A stretch of DNA of 36,787 nt from Gammaproteobacteria bacterium MFB021 (GCA_000737985.1 JNVT01000065.1:1-36787); one strand, 5' to 3'; counted from the stretch's first letter, positions 14,755 through 25,475 are shown. Numbers and translations: made by a program. The notes: generated by a model not told the origin, from the sequence alone.

Positions 14755-17511
14755 GTCGACGGTTCCTCCTATCTCTATCGCGCCTTTCACGCCCTGCCGC
14801 CGCTGTCGACCTCCGACGGTCAGCCGACCGGTGCCGTGCGCGGGGTGCTGGCGATGCTCAAGAGCCTGATCAAGCAGTATCCGCAGAGCCCGATGGCGGT
14901 GGTGTTCGACGCCAAGGGCAAGACCTTCCGCGACGAGATCTACGCCGAGTACAAGGCCCACCGGCCGCCGATGCCGGACGATCTGCGGCCCCAGGTCGAG
15001 CCGCTGCACGACTGTGTCAGAGCGCTCGGCCTGCCGCTTTTGTGCATCGAGGGAGTCGAGGCGGACGACGTCATCGGCACGCTGGCAAGGCTCGCCACCG
15101 AGTCCGGGCGCGATGCGGTGATCTCCACCGGCGACAAGGACATGGCCCAACTGGTCAATGCCCATATCACCCTGGTCAACACGATGAAGGACGAAACCCT
15201 CGACGTGGCCGGGGTGGAGGCGAAGTTCGGTATACCGCCCGAGCTGATCATCGACTATCTGGCGCTGATGGGTGACAAGGTCGACAACATCCCCGGCGTC
15301 CCCGGGGTCGGCGAGAAGACCGCGCTCGGCCTGCTCCAGGGCATGGGCGGCGGTCTCGACACCATCTACGCCGATCTCGAGCGCGTCACCACGCTCGACT
15401 TCCGCGGTGCCAAGACGCTGCCCAAGAAGCTCGAAGCCAACCGCGAGCAGGCTTTTCTCTCCTATCGTCTGGCCACGATCAAGACCGATTGCGAGCTGCC
15501 GGTGGGGCTCGACGAGCTGCACCTGGCCGAACCCGACCGCGAGGCCCTGAAGGCGCTGTATACCCGGCTCGAATTCAAGAACTGGCTCAATGAGCTGCTC
15601 GACGGCAAGGACGAGGGCGTGGACGACGTCGCCTCGGGCAGTGCGGTGGCGGGCGATGATGTCGACGAGGAACCGGCGCTGGCCAGCGCCACGCGCGAAG
15701 ACCACACCCTGCTCACCCAGGCGGAGTTCGACGCCTGGGTCGAGCGCCTGGCGGCGAGCGAGGCGTTCTGCTTCGATCTCGAGACCACCAGCCTCAACTA
15801 CATGGAAGCCGACATCGTCGGCATCGGGCTGTCGCTCGAGCCGCACGAGGCCGCCTACATTCCGGTGGCCCACGCCTACCTGGATGCCCCCGATCAGCTC
15901 GACCGCGACGCAGTGCTGGCGGCGCTCAAGCCGCTGCTCGAAAACCCCGACATCGCCAAGATCGGGCAGAATCTCAAGTACGACATCTCGGTACTGGCGC
16001 GCTACGACATCCGGGTCGCCGGCGAGCTGATCGACACCATGCTCGAGTCCTACGTCTTGAACTCCACCGCGACGCGACACGACATGGATTCGCTGGCGCT
16101 CAAGTACCTCGGAGAGAAGACGATCAGCTTCGAGGAGATCGCCGGCAAGGGTGCCAAGCAGCTCACCTTCGATCAGATCGGGCTCGAGGAGGCGGTGCCC
16201 TACGCCTGCGAAGATGTCGATATCACCCTGCGCCTGCATCGCGAACTGCGGCCCAAGCTCGAAGCGGAAGGGCGTCTGGCCGAGGTGCTCGACCGCATCG
16301 AACGGCCGCTGATTCCGGTGCTGTCGCATATGGAGCGCGGCGGCGTGGCCCTCGACCCGGCGCGCCTGCACGCCCAGAGCCAGGCGCTGGAAACCCGCAT
16401 TCGCGAGCTCGAGAGCGAAGCCTTCGAGCTCGCGGGCCGGGAGTTCAACCTCGGCTCGCCCAAGCAGCTCGCCGAGATCCTGTTCGACGAACAGAAGATC
16501 CCGGTGATCAAGAAGACGCCCAAGGGCGCACCGAGTACCGCCGAAGCGGTGCTCGAGGAACTGGCGCTGGACTACCCGCTGCCCAAGCTGATCATGGCCC
16601 ACCGCGGCATGACCAAGCTCAAGTCGACCTACACCGACAAGCTGCCGCGGCTGGTCAACCCGGCCACCGGGCGGCTGCACACCAGCTATCACCAGGCGGT
16701 CACCGCCACCGGGCGGCTCTCCTCCTCCGACCCCAATCTGCAGAACATCCCCATCCGAACCGAAGAGGGGCGCAAGATCCGCCAGGCGTTCGTCGCCCGC
16801 GACGGCTACCGCATCGTCGCCGCCGACTACTCGCAGATCGAGCTGCGCATCATGGCGCACCTCTCCGACGACAAAGGCCTGCTCGACGCCTTCGCCAACG
16901 ATCAGGACATCCACGCCGCCACCGCCGCCGAGGTCTTCGGCGTGGCGCTGGAAAAGGTCACCGCGGATCAGCGACGCAGCGCCAAGGCGATCAACTTCGG
17001 GCTGATCTATGGCATGAGTGCCTGGGGCCTGGGCAAGCAGCTGCACATCGAGCGCGGTCAGGCGCAGACCTATATCGACCGCTACTTCGATCGCTACCCC
17101 AACGTCGCCACCTTCATGGACAGGATTCGCGCCCAGGCGGCGGATGATGGATTCGTGGAGACGGTATTCGGGCGCCGGCTCTACCTGCCGGAGATCAAGG
17201 CGCAGAATCACGCCCGGCGCCAGGCCGCCGAACGCACCGCGATCAACGCGCCGATGCAGGGCACCGCGGCGGACATCATCAAGCTCGCCATGATCGACGT
17301 GCACCACTGGCTCAACCCGGCCAAGGGCCAGGCCGAATTCGACGCCTGGATGGTGATGCAGGTGCACGACGAACTGGTCTTCGAGGTCGCCGAGGCGCAG
17401 AGCGACGACTTCATCGCTGCGGTGCGCCAGCGTATGCAGCGCGCCGCCGAACTCAAGGTGCCGCTGATCGTCGATGCCAATAGCGGCGCCAATTGGGACG
17501 AGGCGCACTGA
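14731..17511 (+). CDS. polA: DNA polymerase I
   Basis: PolA fills gaps and removes RNA primers during replication and repair. From the ATG at 14731 the protein has 926 residues, normal for the family. All three domains are present: a 5' nuclease (about 1-290, starting [20 protein letters not shown]), a 3'-5' exonuclease with intact D349 and E351 in FDLETTSL plus EDVD, and a polymerase domain with motif A D699-YSQIELR, motif [15 protein letters not shown] and motif C VHD880E. The proofreading site is therefore complete. An in-frame ATG at 14719 is an alternative start; neither has a strong ribosome-binding site. The gene is intact despite the island, because its promoter and 5' end are duplicated. 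Confidence 0.96.
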   Translation: MADAPIVLVDGSSYLYRAFHALPPLSTSDGQPTGAVRGVLAMLKSLIKQYPQSPMAVVFDAKGKTFRDEIYAEYKAHRPPMPDDLRPQVEPLHDCVRALGLPLLCIEGVEADDVIGTLARLATESGRDAVISTGDKDMAQLVNAHITLVNTMKDETLDVAGVEAKFGIPPELIIDYLALMGDKVDNIPGVPGVGEKTALGLLQGMGGGLDTIYADLERVTTLDFRGAKTLPKKLEANREQAFLSYRLATIKTDCELPVGLDELHLAEPDREALKALYTRLEFKNWLNELLDGKDEGVDDVASGSAVAGDDVDEEPALASATREDHTLLTQAEFDAWVERLAASEAFCFDLETTSLNYMEADIVGIGLSLEPHEAAYIPVAHAYLDAPDQLDRDAVLAALKPLLENPDIAKIGQNLKYDISVLARYDIRVAGELIDTMLESYVLNSTATRHDMDSLALKYLGEKTISFEEIAGKGAKQLTFDQIGLEEAVPYACEDVDITLRLHRELRPKLEAEGRLAEVLDRIERPLIPVLSHMERGGVALDPARLHAQSQALETRIRELESEAFELAGREFNLGSPKQLAEILFDEQKIPVIKKTPKGAPSTAEAVLEELALDYPLPKLIMAHRGMTKLKSTYTDKLPRLVNPATGRLHTSYHQAVTATGRLSSSDPNLQNIPIRTEEGRKIRQAFVARDGYRIVAADYSQIELRIMAHLSDDKGLLDAFANDQDIHAATAAEVFGVALEKVTADQRRSAKAINFGLIYGMSAWGLGKQLHIERGQAQTYIDRYFDRYPNVATFMDRIRAQAADDGFVETVFGRRLYLPEIKAQNHARRQAAERTAINAPMQGTAADIIKLAMIDVHHWLNPAKGQAEFDAWMVMQVHDELVFEVAEAQSDDFIAAVRQRMQRAAELKVPLIVDANSGANWDEAH

Positions 17512-17554
17512 GCCCCGGCGGGTTAGTCTCCAGCCGGCGGTGCCGGGCGGGGCA

Positions 17555-17579
17555 GCGGGCGATTCGGCGGAACGCCCGC
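17555..17579 (+). terminator. Possible terminator hairpin after polA
   Basis: Arms GCGGGCG and CGCCCGC around a loop, between the polA stop and the gnd gene. No clear T-run follows, so it may be only a weak or Rho-assisted stop. A TACAAT just downstream (about 17586) could be a -10 element for gnd. Confidence 0.3.
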
Positions 17580-17663
17580 TCTGCCTTACAATAGGGAGCA
17601 TCCGTCAGCGGGTGACGTTCATCGCCGCGTGGCGGCTTCATTTTTGCAAGGAGCATCAATTCC

Positions 17664-19079
17664 ATGGCCAAACAGCAAATCGGCGTGGTCGGCATGGCCG
17701 TCATGGGGCGCAATCTGGCGCTCAACATCGAGAGTCGCGGCTATACGGTGTCGATCTACAACCGTTCGGCGGAGAAGACCGACGAGGTGATGGCCGAGAA
17801 CGGCGACAGCAAGCTCAAACCGTTCTACAGCGTCGAGGAGTTCGTGGCGTCGCTGGAGACGCCGCGACGCATTCTGCTGATGGTCAAGGCCGGCGATGCC
17901 ACCGACAAGACGATCGAGTCGCTCAAACCGCACCTCGACCAGGGTGACATCCTGATCGACGGCGGCAACACGCCGTTCGAGGACACCATCCGCCGCAACA
18001 AGGAGCTCTCCAATGCGGGCTTCAACTTCATCGGCACCGGCGTTTCCGGTGGCGAGGAGGGCGCGCTGAAAGGGCCGTCGATCATGCCGGGGGGGCAGAA
18101 GGAAGCCTACGACATGGTGGCGCCGATCCTCGAGAAGATCGCCGCGCGTGCCGACGACGGCGAGCCCTGCGTGGCCTATGTCGGCCCGGACGGTGCCGGC
18201 CACTACGTCAAGATGGTCCATAACGGCATCGAGTACGGCGACATGCAGCTGATCGCCGAGGCCTACGCGATTCTCAAGGGCTCGCTGGGGCTCTCCAACG
18301 CCGAGCTGGCCGACGTGTTCAGCGAGTGGAACGAAGGCGAGCTCGACAGCTACCTGATCGATATCACCGCCAAGATCTTCACCAAGCAGGATGACCAGAG
18401 CGATCACGACGTGGTCGATATCATCCTCGACTCGGCAGGGCAGAAGGGCACCGGCAAGTGGACCAGCAAGAGCGCGCTGGATCTCGGCGTGCCGCTGCCG
18501 CTGATCACCGAGTCGGTCTTCGCGCGCTTCATCTCGGCGCTGAAGGACGAGCGTGTCGCAGCATCCAAGGTGCTCAAGGGCCCGGCGCATAAGACCTTCG
18601 AGGGTGACAAGGCCGAGTTCATCGAGAAGGTGCGCCAGGCGCTCTTCTTCAGCAAGATCGCCTCCTACGCCCAGGGCTTCGCTCAGATGCGCGCCGCCTC
18701 CGAAGATCATGGCTGGGACCTGAACTACGGCGAAGTGGCCAAGCTGTTCCGCGCCGGCTGCATCATCCGCGCGCGTTTCCTGCAGAAGATCACCGACGCC
18801 TACCAGGAGAACCCCGAGCTCAAGAACCTGCTGATGGCGCCGTACTTCGGTGAAATCGCCGGCAACTATCAGTCGGCGCTTCGGGACGTGATCGCTCATG
18901 CCGTGCAGAATGGCATCCCGGTGCCGACCTTCTCCTCGGCGATCGCCTACTACGACAGCTATCGCAGTGAGAAACTGCCGGCCAATCTGATCCAGGCCCA
19001 GCGCGACTTCTTCGGCGCTCACACCTACAAGCGTGTCGATCGCGAAGGGACCTTCCATACCGAGTGGTTGCAGGACTGA
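17664..19079 (+). CDS. gnd: 6-phosphogluconate dehydrogenase, decarboxylating
   Basis: Gnd oxidatively decarboxylates 6-phosphogluconate to ribulose 5-phosphate and makes NADPH in the pentose phosphate pathway. The 471-residue length is that of the long dimeric form. Visible features are the nucleotide-binding [14 protein letters not shown], the NADP-favouring NRS at 33-35, the substrate motif [19 protein letters not shown], the catalytic K183 and E190 in [17 protein letters not shown], and the C-terminal [16 protein letters not shown] tail that reaches into the partner subunit. AAGGAG lies upstream of the ATG. nadA follows after 13 bases, so the two are probably co-transcribed. Confidence 0.96.
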   Translation: MAKQQIGVVGMAVMGRNLALNIESRGYTVSIYNRSAEKTDEVMAENGDSKLKPFYSVEEFVASLETPRRILLMVKAGDATDKTIESLKPHLDQGDILIDGGNTPFEDTIRRNKELSNAGFNFIGTGVSGGEEGALKGPSIMPGGQKEAYDMVAPILEKIAARADDGEPCVAYVGPDGAGHYVKMVHNGIEYGDMQLIAEAYAILKGSLGLSNAELADVFSEWNEGELDSYLIDITAKIFTKQDDQSDHDVVDIILDSAGQKGTGKWTSKSALDLGVPLPLITESVFARFISALKDERVAASKVLKGPAHKTFEGDKAEFIEKVRQALFFSKIASYAQGFAQMRAASEDHGWDLNYGEVAKLFRAGCIIRARFLQKITDAYQENPELKNLLMAPYFGEIAGNYQSALRDVIAHAVQNGIPVPTFSSAIAYYDSYRSEKLPANLIQAQRDFFGAHTYKRVDREGTFHTEWLQD

Positions 19080-19092
19080 CGGAGACGAAGCG

Positions 19093-20142
19093 ATGGCGGA
19101 GCGGGAGCGGGAACGCGTTCGCGAGCATCTGGCGGGTCAGGCGCAGCCGGCGCTCGACGAGGGCGCCAAGGCGCACTATCGGGCGCGTATCGCGTCGCAG
19201 TTGAAGGCGCGTAACGCAGTGCTGGTGGCGCACTACTACACCGATCCCGAGATCCAGGCGCTGGCGGAAGCGACCGGTGGCTGCGTCGCCGACTCGCTGG
19301 AGATGGCGCGCTTCGGCAAGGATCACCCGGCGAACACGCTGATCGTCGCCGGGGTGCGCTTCATGGGCGAGACCGCCAAGATCCTGAGCCCCGAGAAGCG
19401 GGTGTTCATGCCCACCCTGGAGGCGACCTGCTCGCTGGACATCGGTTGTCCGGCGGATACCTTCTCCGCCTTCTGCGATCAGCATCCGGAACGCACCGTG
19501 GTGGTCTACGCCAACACCTCGGCGGCGGTGAAGGCGCGTGCCGACTGGGTAGTGACCTCGTCGATCGCGGTGGAGCTGATCGATCACCTCGACCGCCAGG
19601 GCGAAAAGATCCTGTGGGCGCCGGATCGTCATCTGGGCCACTATGTGCGCGAGCGAACCGGGGCCGACGTGCTCTGCTGGGAGGGCGAGTGCATCGTCCA
19701 TGATGAGTTCAAGGCCAAGGGGATCCTCGATCTCAAGGCGCTGCACCCGCAGGCCGCGGTGCTCGTGCACCCGGAATCACCCGCCTCGGTGGTGGAGATC
19801 GCCGATGTGGTCGGTTCCACCTCGCAGCTGATCAGCTCGGCTCAGAAGCTCGACAACCCCAGCTTCATCGTCGCCACCGATCGCGGCATCTTCTACAAGA
19901 TGCAGCAGCTGATGCCGGACAAGACCTTCATGGCCGCCCCCACCGCGGGCAACGGCGCTACCTGCAGAAGCTGTGCCAACTGTCCGTGGATGGCGATGAA
20001 CGGTCTCGAGAACACCCTGGCGGTGCTGGCAGACGCCAACGGCTGCGGTCAGGAGATCCATGTCGACCCCGAGATCGCACGCCAGGCGCTGATCCCGCTG
20101 AATCGGATGCTCGAGTTCGGTGCCGAGTTGAAGCGCCGTTAG
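19093..20142 (+). CDS. nadA: Quinolinate synthase
   Basis: NadA condenses iminoaspartate with dihydroxyacetone phosphate to quinolinate in de novo NAD synthesis, using a [4Fe-4S] cluster. With the ATG at 19093, which has GGAG upstream, the three cluster ligands fall at C113, C200 and C297, the same numbers as in E. coli NadA, so this start is preferred to the upstream in-frame one inside gnd. The last ligand lies in CRSCANC, which has two further Cys. The protein has 349 residues, with HYYTDPEIQ and [12 protein letters not shown] as substrate-binding motifs. It follows gnd closely and is closed by a strong bidirectional terminator. nadB and nadC are not in the window. Confidence 0.96.
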   Translation: MAERERERVREHLAGQAQPALDEGAKAHYRARIASQLKARNAVLVAHYYTDPEIQALAEATGGCVADSLEMARFGKDHPANTLIVAGVRFMGETAKILSPEKRVFMPTLEATCSLDIGCPADTFSAFCDQHPERTVVVYANTSAAVKARADWVVTSSIAVELIDHLDRQGEKILWAPDRHLGHYVRERTGADVLCWEGECIVHDEFKAKGILDLKALHPQAAVLVHPESPASVVEIADVVGSTSQLISSAQKLDNPSFIVATDRGIFYKMQQLMPDKTFMAAPTAGNGATCRSCANCPWMAMNGLENTLAVLADANGCGQEIHVDPEIARQALIPLNRMLEFGAELKRR

Positions 20143-20211
20143 GCTGGGTAAGAGAACGCACTTCGCTCGCCGACTTTTGGCACCAACCCCAGCGCTGTCA
20201 TTGGAAAGACG

Positions 20212-20249
20212 AAAACGCCCGCCCCGGTTACCCCGGGGCGGGCGTTTTT
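20212..20249. terminator. Bidirectional terminator between nadA and the OmpV/MipA gene
   Basis: AAAACGCCCGCCCCGG, a short loop, then CCGGGGCGGGCGTTTTT. This very stable GC-rich hairpin has an A-run on one side and a T-run on the other and lies between the convergent nadA and OmpV/MipA genes. Confidence 0.9.
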
Positions 20250-20315
20250 GCCGATGGGGCGGCGTGGCTCGCCCCGGGCGATGTCACCGGTGCTTTCTGT
20301 CACCAGTGCTCGGCG

Positions 20316-21086
20316 TTAGAAGTGATAGTTGATGAAGGCCCCCGCGCGCCACTGGGTGGCGTCGCCGAGATCGTCGACGATCGGGCTGTCCTCGGCGTCG
20401 CCGGTGAGGCGCGCCACGCCGACCAGGCCGGTGACCGACCACTGGCGGGTGAGGTAGTAGCTCAGGGTGGCATCGGCGCCGAGGGTGAAGTAGCCATCGT
20501 TCGGGTCGTAGGCACGAATCCCCGAGCGCGCGCTTTCGCCCGTCGAGACCCCGAACAGATCGTCGGTCCAGGCCGCGCTGGTGTAGCTGAAGCGCGGGCC
20601 GACAGTGAAGGCGGCGCGCTCGCCGAGGCGGGCGACGTGGGTCGCCGCGAACTTGACCCGATAGCCGTCGATATCACCGGTGAAGGGCGTTTCGGCGGCG
20701 GCGCTGTAGCGCCAGGTGTCGTCGAGATAGCTGGCGCGCAGGCCGGCGGTGGCGCCGCCGTCGACCTGATCCAGGGCGCGGATGTCGCCGGTGTCGTCGC
20801 GGCCGAAGGTGTAGCCGATGAAGGGCGCGACCCGCCACTTGCCCTCGCGTACCAGATTCCAGCCGATGCCGTCGGTCACGCTGACGAAGAAGGTATCGCC
20901 GTAGGTCGCATCCAGCGACGGCCAGGCGTTCCACTCGTAGTCGTCGCTACCCAGATAGTCCGGGGCATAGATCGCCCCGGCGCCGACGCTGCCTTCCCAG
21001 GTCGGCTGGGCCGCGCTGGCCGCGGCGGCGGTGGAAAGGCCGGCGGCGAGCGCCAGCAGACGGACATCATGACGTGAAGCACTCAT
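20316..21086 (-). CDS. OmpV/MipA family outer-membrane protein
   Basis: A 256-residue exported protein. The start at 21086 gives MSASRHDVRLLALAAGLSTAAAASAA as a signal peptide, with AGAGAG-like purines before the ATG. The mature part begins PTWEGSVGAGAIYAPDYLGSDDYEW, the hallmark of the MipA/OmpV family, and alternating short strands end in an aromatic C-terminus (FINYHF), as expected for a beta-barrel inserted by BAM. These proteins are scaffolds for murein enzymes or small porins. It is single and divergent from the first Pao operon, sharing a 377-base upstream region with it. An upstream in-frame ATG at 21125 would put 13 residues before the signal peptide and is less likely. Confidence 0.85.
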   Translation of the reverse strand: MSASRHDVRLLALAAGLSTAAAASAAQPTWEGSVGAGAIYAPDYLGSDDYEWNAWPSLDATYGDTFFVSVTDGIGWNLVREGKWRVAPFIGYTFGRDDTGDIRALDQVDGGATAGLRASYLDDTWRYSAAAETPFTGDIDGYRVKFAATHVARLGERAAFTVGPRFSYTSAAWTDDLFGVSTGESARSGIRAYDPNDGYFTLGADATLSYYLTRQWSVTGLVGVARLTGDAEDSPIVDDLGDATQWRAGAFINYHF

Positions 21087-21463
21087 CTCTCTGATCCCTG
21101 TGACGATGCAGTTGGGCGAAAACATACGGCAGGCCCGAGCAAAAGGCCAGATGCGTCGCGGGCCTGCGGAGGATGCCCATTTCTGCGCGAATCGCGCGAA
21201 TTACGCCAATGATTTGGCATTGGTGCCGCACTTTTCCTAACTTCAGTGAAGCACTACGCCTCCTTTACCTGCCGCTCTCCCGACGATGCGACCAACACCA
21301 GCTGTGCTGCGGTGCCTGACATGCCCGGTGCAGCCCCGTCGCTTCCGACAGCGTCAAGCCAGGCTGGCGGTGGCGGCAAGAAACGTTGGTACGACCATCC
21401 AGAACGCCACGCTGAAAAGACAAAGATGCCGGTAGCGGCACAGCCTTGATGAGGATCTCAGAC
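21087..21463. promoter_or_regulatory. Divergent promoter region, OmpV/MipA gene and Pao operon 1
   Basis: 377 bases without a supported gene. Overlapping inverted repeats at 21205-21224 (GCCAATGATTTGGCATTGG: GCCAA/TTGGC and CCAATG/CATTGG) are placed to act as an operator, in a locally AT-richer part. The binding factor is unknown; no regulator gene lies beside it. GAGG at 21451-21454 is the ribosome-binding site of the small-subunit gene. Confidence 0.4.
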
Positions 21464-22153
21464 ATGGATGACAACGAGCGCACCGCGCCGGGCGTCGATC
21501 ATTTCGACCCCCGCGGCGACACCCAGCCTCGCTCTCCCGCGCGGCGGCGGTTCCTGCAGTCTGCGGGGGCCTCCGGTCTCGCTATTGCGGCGGCACCGGC
21601 GCTGTCCCAGGTCAGCTATGCCGGGTCGCCGGACCAGCCGCAGACCCAGACCGATGCCCCGCCTGCAGAGGGCCAGCAGCGCATCACGCTGAGCGTCAAC
21701 GGCCAGACGCATCGGCTCGACGTGACGCCCAACGTCATCCTGCTCGACGCGCTGCGCCACGGGCTGGGGCTCACCGGCACCAAGAAGGGCTGCGACCATG
21801 GCCAGTGCGGTGCCTGCACGCTGCTGGTCAACGGCACCGCGATCAACGCCTGTCTGAGCCTGGCGGTCAGCCACGACGGCGACGAGATCACCACGGTCGA
21901 AGGGCTGGAGAAGAACGGCCAGCGCCACCCGATCCAGCAGTCCTTTCTCGAGCACGATGCCTACCAGTGTGGCTACTGCACCGCGGGTCAGATGATGAGC
22001 GCGGTGGCGATTCTCAACGACCCGGCGATCGGCACCAGCGATGCCGAGGTGCGCGAGGCGATGAGCGGCAACATCTGCCGCTGTGGCGCCTACAAGAACA
22101 TCGTCGCGGCGATCCAGTCGGCGCGTGGCAAGCTCGCAGGAGATCCGGCATGA
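21464..22153 (+). CDS. paoA: Periplasmic aldehyde oxidoreductase, 2Fe-2S subunit (PaoA-like)
   Basis: A 229-residue small subunit of a xanthine-oxidase-family molybdoenzyme. A twin-arginine signal is visible: S24-P-A-R27-R28-R29-F30-L31-Q followed by a hydrophobic AGASGLAIAAAPAL segment, so the folded complex is exported by Tat, as known for E. coli PaoA (YagT). Two [2Fe-2S] clusters are bound by GCDHGQCGACTLLVNG plus a later Cys, and by CGYCTAG plus ICRCGAYKN. The ATG at 21464 has GAGG 9 bases upstream. It overlaps the FAD-subunit gene by four bases (ATGA). It passes electrons from the molybdenum site to FAD. The substrate is probably aromatic or other aldehydes, by family. Confidence 0.9.
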   Translation: MDDNERTAPGVDHFDPRGDTQPRSPARRRFLQSAGASGLAIAAAPALSQVSYAGSPDQPQTQTDAPPAEGQQRITLSVNGQTHRLDVTPNVILLDALRHGLGLTGTKKGCDHGQCGACTLLVNGTAINACLSLAVSHDGDEITTVEGLEKNGQRHPIQQSFLEHDAYQCGYCTAGQMMSAVAILNDPAIGTSDAEVREAMSGNICRCGAYKNIVAAIQSARGKLAGDPA

Positions 22154-23136
22154 GAGCCTTCGATTATGCCCGGGCGGAGAGCCCGGCGGCCGCGATCGCG
22201 GCACACGGCAGCGATGGCCAGGCGGCCTTTCTGGCCGGCGGCACCACGCTGCTCGATCTGGTCAAGCTGGACGTGATGCAGCCGCGCAAGCTGGTCGATA
22301 TCAACGGCGTGGCGCTGGACCGCATCGAGCGCCTGGACGACGGCCGTCTGCGCATCGGCGCCATGGTGACCAACACCGCGCTGGCCCGCGACCAGCGCGT
22401 CGTCGCGGACTATGCCGTGCTGTCTCAGGCGCTGCTGGCGGGCGCCTCGACCCAGCTGCGCAACAAGGCCACCACCGGTGGCAACCTGATGCAGCGGGTG
22501 CGCTGCCCCTATTTCCGCGACGGCGTCTCGGCCTGCAACAAGCGCGAGCCGGGCAGCGGCTGCGCCGCCATCGGTGGCGTCAACCGCTCGGTACATGCCG
22601 TGCTCGGCACCAGCGACAGCTGCATCGCCGCGCATCCGTCGGACATGTGCGTGGCGATGGCGGCGATCGGTGCCAAGGTGCAGGTCGAGGGCCCAGAGGG
22701 CCGGCGCGAGATCGACTTCGCCGACTTCCATCTGCTGCCCGGTGACACGCCGCAGCGCGAACATGCGCTGGCGCCCGGCGAGCTGATCACCCACGTGGTG
22801 CTCGACGCGCCGCTCGCCGGCAGCCGCTCGGCCTATCTCAAGCTGCGCGACCGCCAGTCGTATCAGTTCGCGCTCGCCTCCAGCGCGGTGATCGTGACGC
22901 TCGACGGCGACACCATTCGTGAAGCACGGGTGGCGCTGGGGGGCGTCGGCACCAAACCGTGGCGGGCGCCGGAGGTCGAGGCCGCGCTTGTGGGCCAGCC
23001 GGTGAGCGAGCAGCGCTTTGCCGATGCCGCCAAGCGCGCGTTCGCGCATGCCACCGCCTACGCCCACAACGCCTACAAGATTCCCCTCGGCCAGCAGGCG
23101 ATCGTGCGCAACCTGACCGACCTGACCACTGCCTGA
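22150..23136 (+). CDS. paoB: Aldehyde oxidoreductase FAD subunit with [4Fe-4S] insert (PaoB-like)
   Basis: A 328-residue FAD-binding subunit. The FAD pyrophosphate motif is FLAGGTTLLDLVKLDV, and NKATTGGNLMQR is the second FAD motif. An insert with CPYFRDGVSACNKREPGSGC carries the extra cysteines that, in E. coli PaoB (YagS), hold a [4Fe-4S] cluster not found in ordinary xanthine dehydrogenases. This places the enzyme in the PaoABC group. The protein ends with the CODH-type C-terminal domain (LALGGVGTKPWRAPEVE is recognisable). The gene is coupled to the small subunit by an ATGA overlap and followed after 22 bases by the molybdenum subunit. Confidence 0.9.
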   Translation: MRAFDYARAESPAAAIAAHGSDGQAAFLAGGTTLLDLVKLDVMQPRKLVDINGVALDRIERLDDGRLRIGAMVTNTALARDQRVVADYAVLSQALLAGASTQLRNKATTGGNLMQRVRCPYFRDGVSACNKREPGSGCAAIGGVNRSVHAVLGTSDSCIAAHPSDMCVAMAAIGAKVQVEGPEGRREIDFADFHLLPGDTPQREHALAPGELITHVVLDAPLAGSRSAYLKLRDRQSYQFALASSAVIVTLDGDTIREARVALGGVGTKPWRAPEVEAALVGQPVSEQRFADAAKRAFAHATAYAHNAYKIPLGQQAIVRNLTDLTTA

Positions 23137-23158
23137 GCCGCGGCGAGGAGAGATCCAG

Positions 23159-25402
23159 ATGAGTGACGACAAGCCCAGCGACCCGCACTTCAGTAAGATC
23201 ATCGGTGCCGGCGTGCCGCGTATCGACGGCCCCGACAAGCTCTCGGGGCGCGCCCACTACGCCGCCGATCAACTGCCCGCCGGTCTCACCTACGGCTACG
23301 GGGTGTTCAGCACCATCGCCAGCGGCAAGGTGACCCAACTGAGCGTGGAGCGCGCGCGTCGGATGCCCGGCGTGATCGAGATCTTCCACCACGGGCACTT
23401 CCCCAAGCTCTACCGCTCGCCGTCGAGCTTTGCCCAGGGCAACAAGGTCGAGGAGACGCGTCTGCCGTTCGAAGACGAACGCATCTACTACGCCGGCCAG
23501 TTCGTGGCGCTGGTGGTGGCGGATACCTTCGAGAACGCCCGCGCGGCGGCGCGTGAGGTCGAAGTCAGCTATGCCGAAGACGCGGCACTCGCCAATCTCG
23601 AACAGGGCGTCGCCGCCCACGGCACCCAAAGCGGCAGCGGCAATCATTCGCGCGGCGATGCCGCGGCGGCCTTCGACAGCGCGGCGCGGCACATCGACGT
23701 GACCTACCGCACCCCGGTGGAGACCCACAACCCGATGGAGATGCACGCCTCCACGGCGTGGTGGGAGCGCGACCATCTCACCATTTTCGACGCCTCCCAG
23801 GGCGTGGTGATGGCGCGTAACGCGCTCTCCAAGATCTTCGCCATCCCGCCGGAGCGGGTCACCGTGCACGCGCCCTATATCGGCTCCGGTTTCGGCAGCA
23901 AGCTGTGGACCTGGCCTCACGCCGTGGCCGCCGCCGCCGCCGCACGTGAGCTAGGGCGGCCGGTACAGCTGATGGTGCCGCGGGCGCAGATGTTCACCAC
24001 CACCGGCCACCGCCCGGAGACGCGTCAGCGCCTGCGCCTGGCCACCGATGGCAGCGGCAAGCTGGTTTCACTGCGTCATGAATCGATCAACACCACCTCG
24101 TTCACCGACCAGTACGTCGAGACCTGCGGCAGCGTGACCAAGAGTCTCTACAGCTGCCCCAATCTCATGGTCAGCCACGCAACGACCCAGGTGAATCGCG
24201 GCACGCCCACCTCGATGCGCGCCCCAGGTGCCGCGCCGGGGCTGTTCGCGCTGGAGTCAGCGGTAGACGAAATGGCCGCCGCGGCCGGCGTCGACCCGCT
24301 CGATTTTCGCCTCGACAACTACGCCGAGCGCGACGAGAGCAAAGACCTCGACTTCTCCAGCAACCATATCGTCGAGGCGACCCAGCGCGCCGCCGAACGC
24401 TTCGGCTGGGCCGCGCGCAACCCCGATATCGGCAGCATGCGCCAGGGGCGCGAGATCGTCGGCTACGGCATGGCGGCGTGCAACTGGGAGGCGCTCAAGC
24501 GCCCGTGCGACGCGCGGGTCTCGCTGCGTGCCGACGGGACGGCGTTTGCCTCCTGCGCCACCCAGGACATCGGCACCGGCACCTACACCATCGTCGCCCA
24601 GGCGGTGAGCGATCTCACCGGCCTGCCGCTGGAGCGGATCACGGTCGAACTGGGGGACTCCTCCTACCCGGATGGCCCGGTCTCCGGTGGCTCCTGGGCC
24701 ACCGCGACCACGCTGCCGGCGATCGCCAAGGCCACGCGGGTCGCCCTGGACGAAATGAAGCGCTACGCCACCGGCGCCAATGGTGCCTTCGCCGGGGTCG
24801 CCAGCGACGAGCTCGAGGTCGCCGAGGGCGGCCTGCGCAACGCCGCTGGCAAGCAGGTGAGCTTTGCCGACATCCTTGGCGCTGCGCGCTACGGCAGCGC
24901 CGACGGTGAAGCCCACACCGAAGGCGCCGATGCACAGTACTCCTACCGCTCCTTCGGCGCGCACTTCGTCGAGGTGCGCTGGGACCCGGGCATCTCGCAT
25001 CTGCGCGTGGCCCGCGTGGTCAGCGCCATCGATGTCGGCCGGGTGATCAACGAAACCACTGCGCGCAATCAGGTCGAAGGCGCGATCGTCATGGGTATCG
25101 GCATGGGGCTGTTCGAGGCGACCGAGTACGACGCCCGCAATGGCCGTCCGGTCAACAACGACTATGCCGAGTACGTGGTGCCGGTCCACGCCGACCAGCC
25201 CGAGGTCGATGTCATCCTGCTCGACTACCCCGACACCCGCTTCAACGAGTACGGCGCCCGCGGCATCGGCGAGATCGGCATCACCGGGCTCGCCGCTGCC
25301 GTGGCCAACGCGGTGCATCACGCCACCGGCAAGCGGATCCGCGAGCTGCCGATCACCCTCGATAAGCTGATGGATGACGTGCCCGAGGCGCGCACGGCCT
25401 GA
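23159..25402 (+). CDS. paoC: Aldehyde oxidoreductase molybdenum subunit (PaoC-like)
   Basis: A 747-residue large subunit that binds the molybdenum cofactor and oxidises the substrate. Recognisable parts are RIDGPDKLSGRAHYAAD at the start, the Moco-binding YIGSGFGSKLW, the MRAPGAAPG segment, the QDIGTGTYTIVAQ motif, and the catalytic Glu E705 in ARGIGEIG near the C-terminus. GAGGAG precedes the ATG. As in E. coli, it should enter the periplasm with the Tat-tagged small subunit, since it has no signal of its own. A PaoD/XdhC-type insertion chaperone, normally needed, is not in the window. The operon ends at a terminator at 25444. Confidence 0.92.
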   Translation: MSDDKPSDPHFSKIIGAGVPRIDGPDKLSGRAHYAADQLPAGLTYGYGVFSTIASGKVTQLSVERARRMPGVIEIFHHGHFPKLYRSPSSFAQGNKVEETRLPFEDERIYYAGQFVALVVADTFENARAAAREVEVSYAEDAALANLEQGVAAHGTQSGSGNHSRGDAAAAFDSAARHIDVTYRTPVETHNPMEMHASTAWWERDHLTIFDASQGVVMARNALSKIFAIPPERVTVHAPYIGSGFGSKLWTWPHAVAAAAAARELGRPVQLMVPRAQMFTTTGHRPETRQRLRLATDGSGKLVSLRHESINTTSFTDQYVETCGSVTKSLYSCPNLMVSHATTQVNRGTPTSMRAPGAAPGLFALESAVDEMAAAAGVDPLDFRLDNYAERDESKDLDFSSNHIVEATQRAAERFGWAARNPDIGSMRQGREIVGYGMAACNWEALKRPCDARVSLRADGTAFASCATQDIGTGTYTIVAQAVSDLTGLPLERITVELGDSSYPDGPVSGGSWATATTLPAIAKATRVALDEMKRYATGANGAFAGVASDELEVAEGGLRNAAGKQVSFADILGAARYGSADGEAHTEGADAQYSYRSFGAHFVEVRWDPGISHLRVARVVSAIDVGRVINETTARNQVEGAIVMGIGMGLFEATEYDARNGRPVNNDYAEYVVPVHADQPEVDVILLDYPDTRFNEYGARGIGEIGITGLAAAVANAVHHATGKRIRELPITLDKLMDDVPEARTA

Positions 25403-25443
25403 GTCATTCACGCCAGTCCACAGCGTCTGGCCCACAACGCATC

Positions 25444-25475
25444 GACGCCGGCCCCAGGGCCGGCGTCTTTGTCTT
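25444..25475 (+). terminator. Terminator after Pao operon 1
   Basis: GACGCCGGCCC and GGGCCGGCGTC form an 11-base perfect stem with a tiny loop, followed by TTTGTCTT. Confidence 0.8.

Noticed and set aside
14713-17601. 962-codon open frame antisense to polA
   Set aside because: polA is certain on the plus strand. Long antisense frames arise from strong GC bias at third codon positions; this one has no known domain.
17619-19058. 479-codon open frame antisense to gnd
   Set aside because: It mirrors the certain gnd gene, and the translation has no recognisable motif.
19033-19092. N-terminal extension of NadA into gnd
   Set aside because: The start at 19093 has a ribosome-binding site and gives cluster Cys numbers equal to those of E. 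coli NadA.
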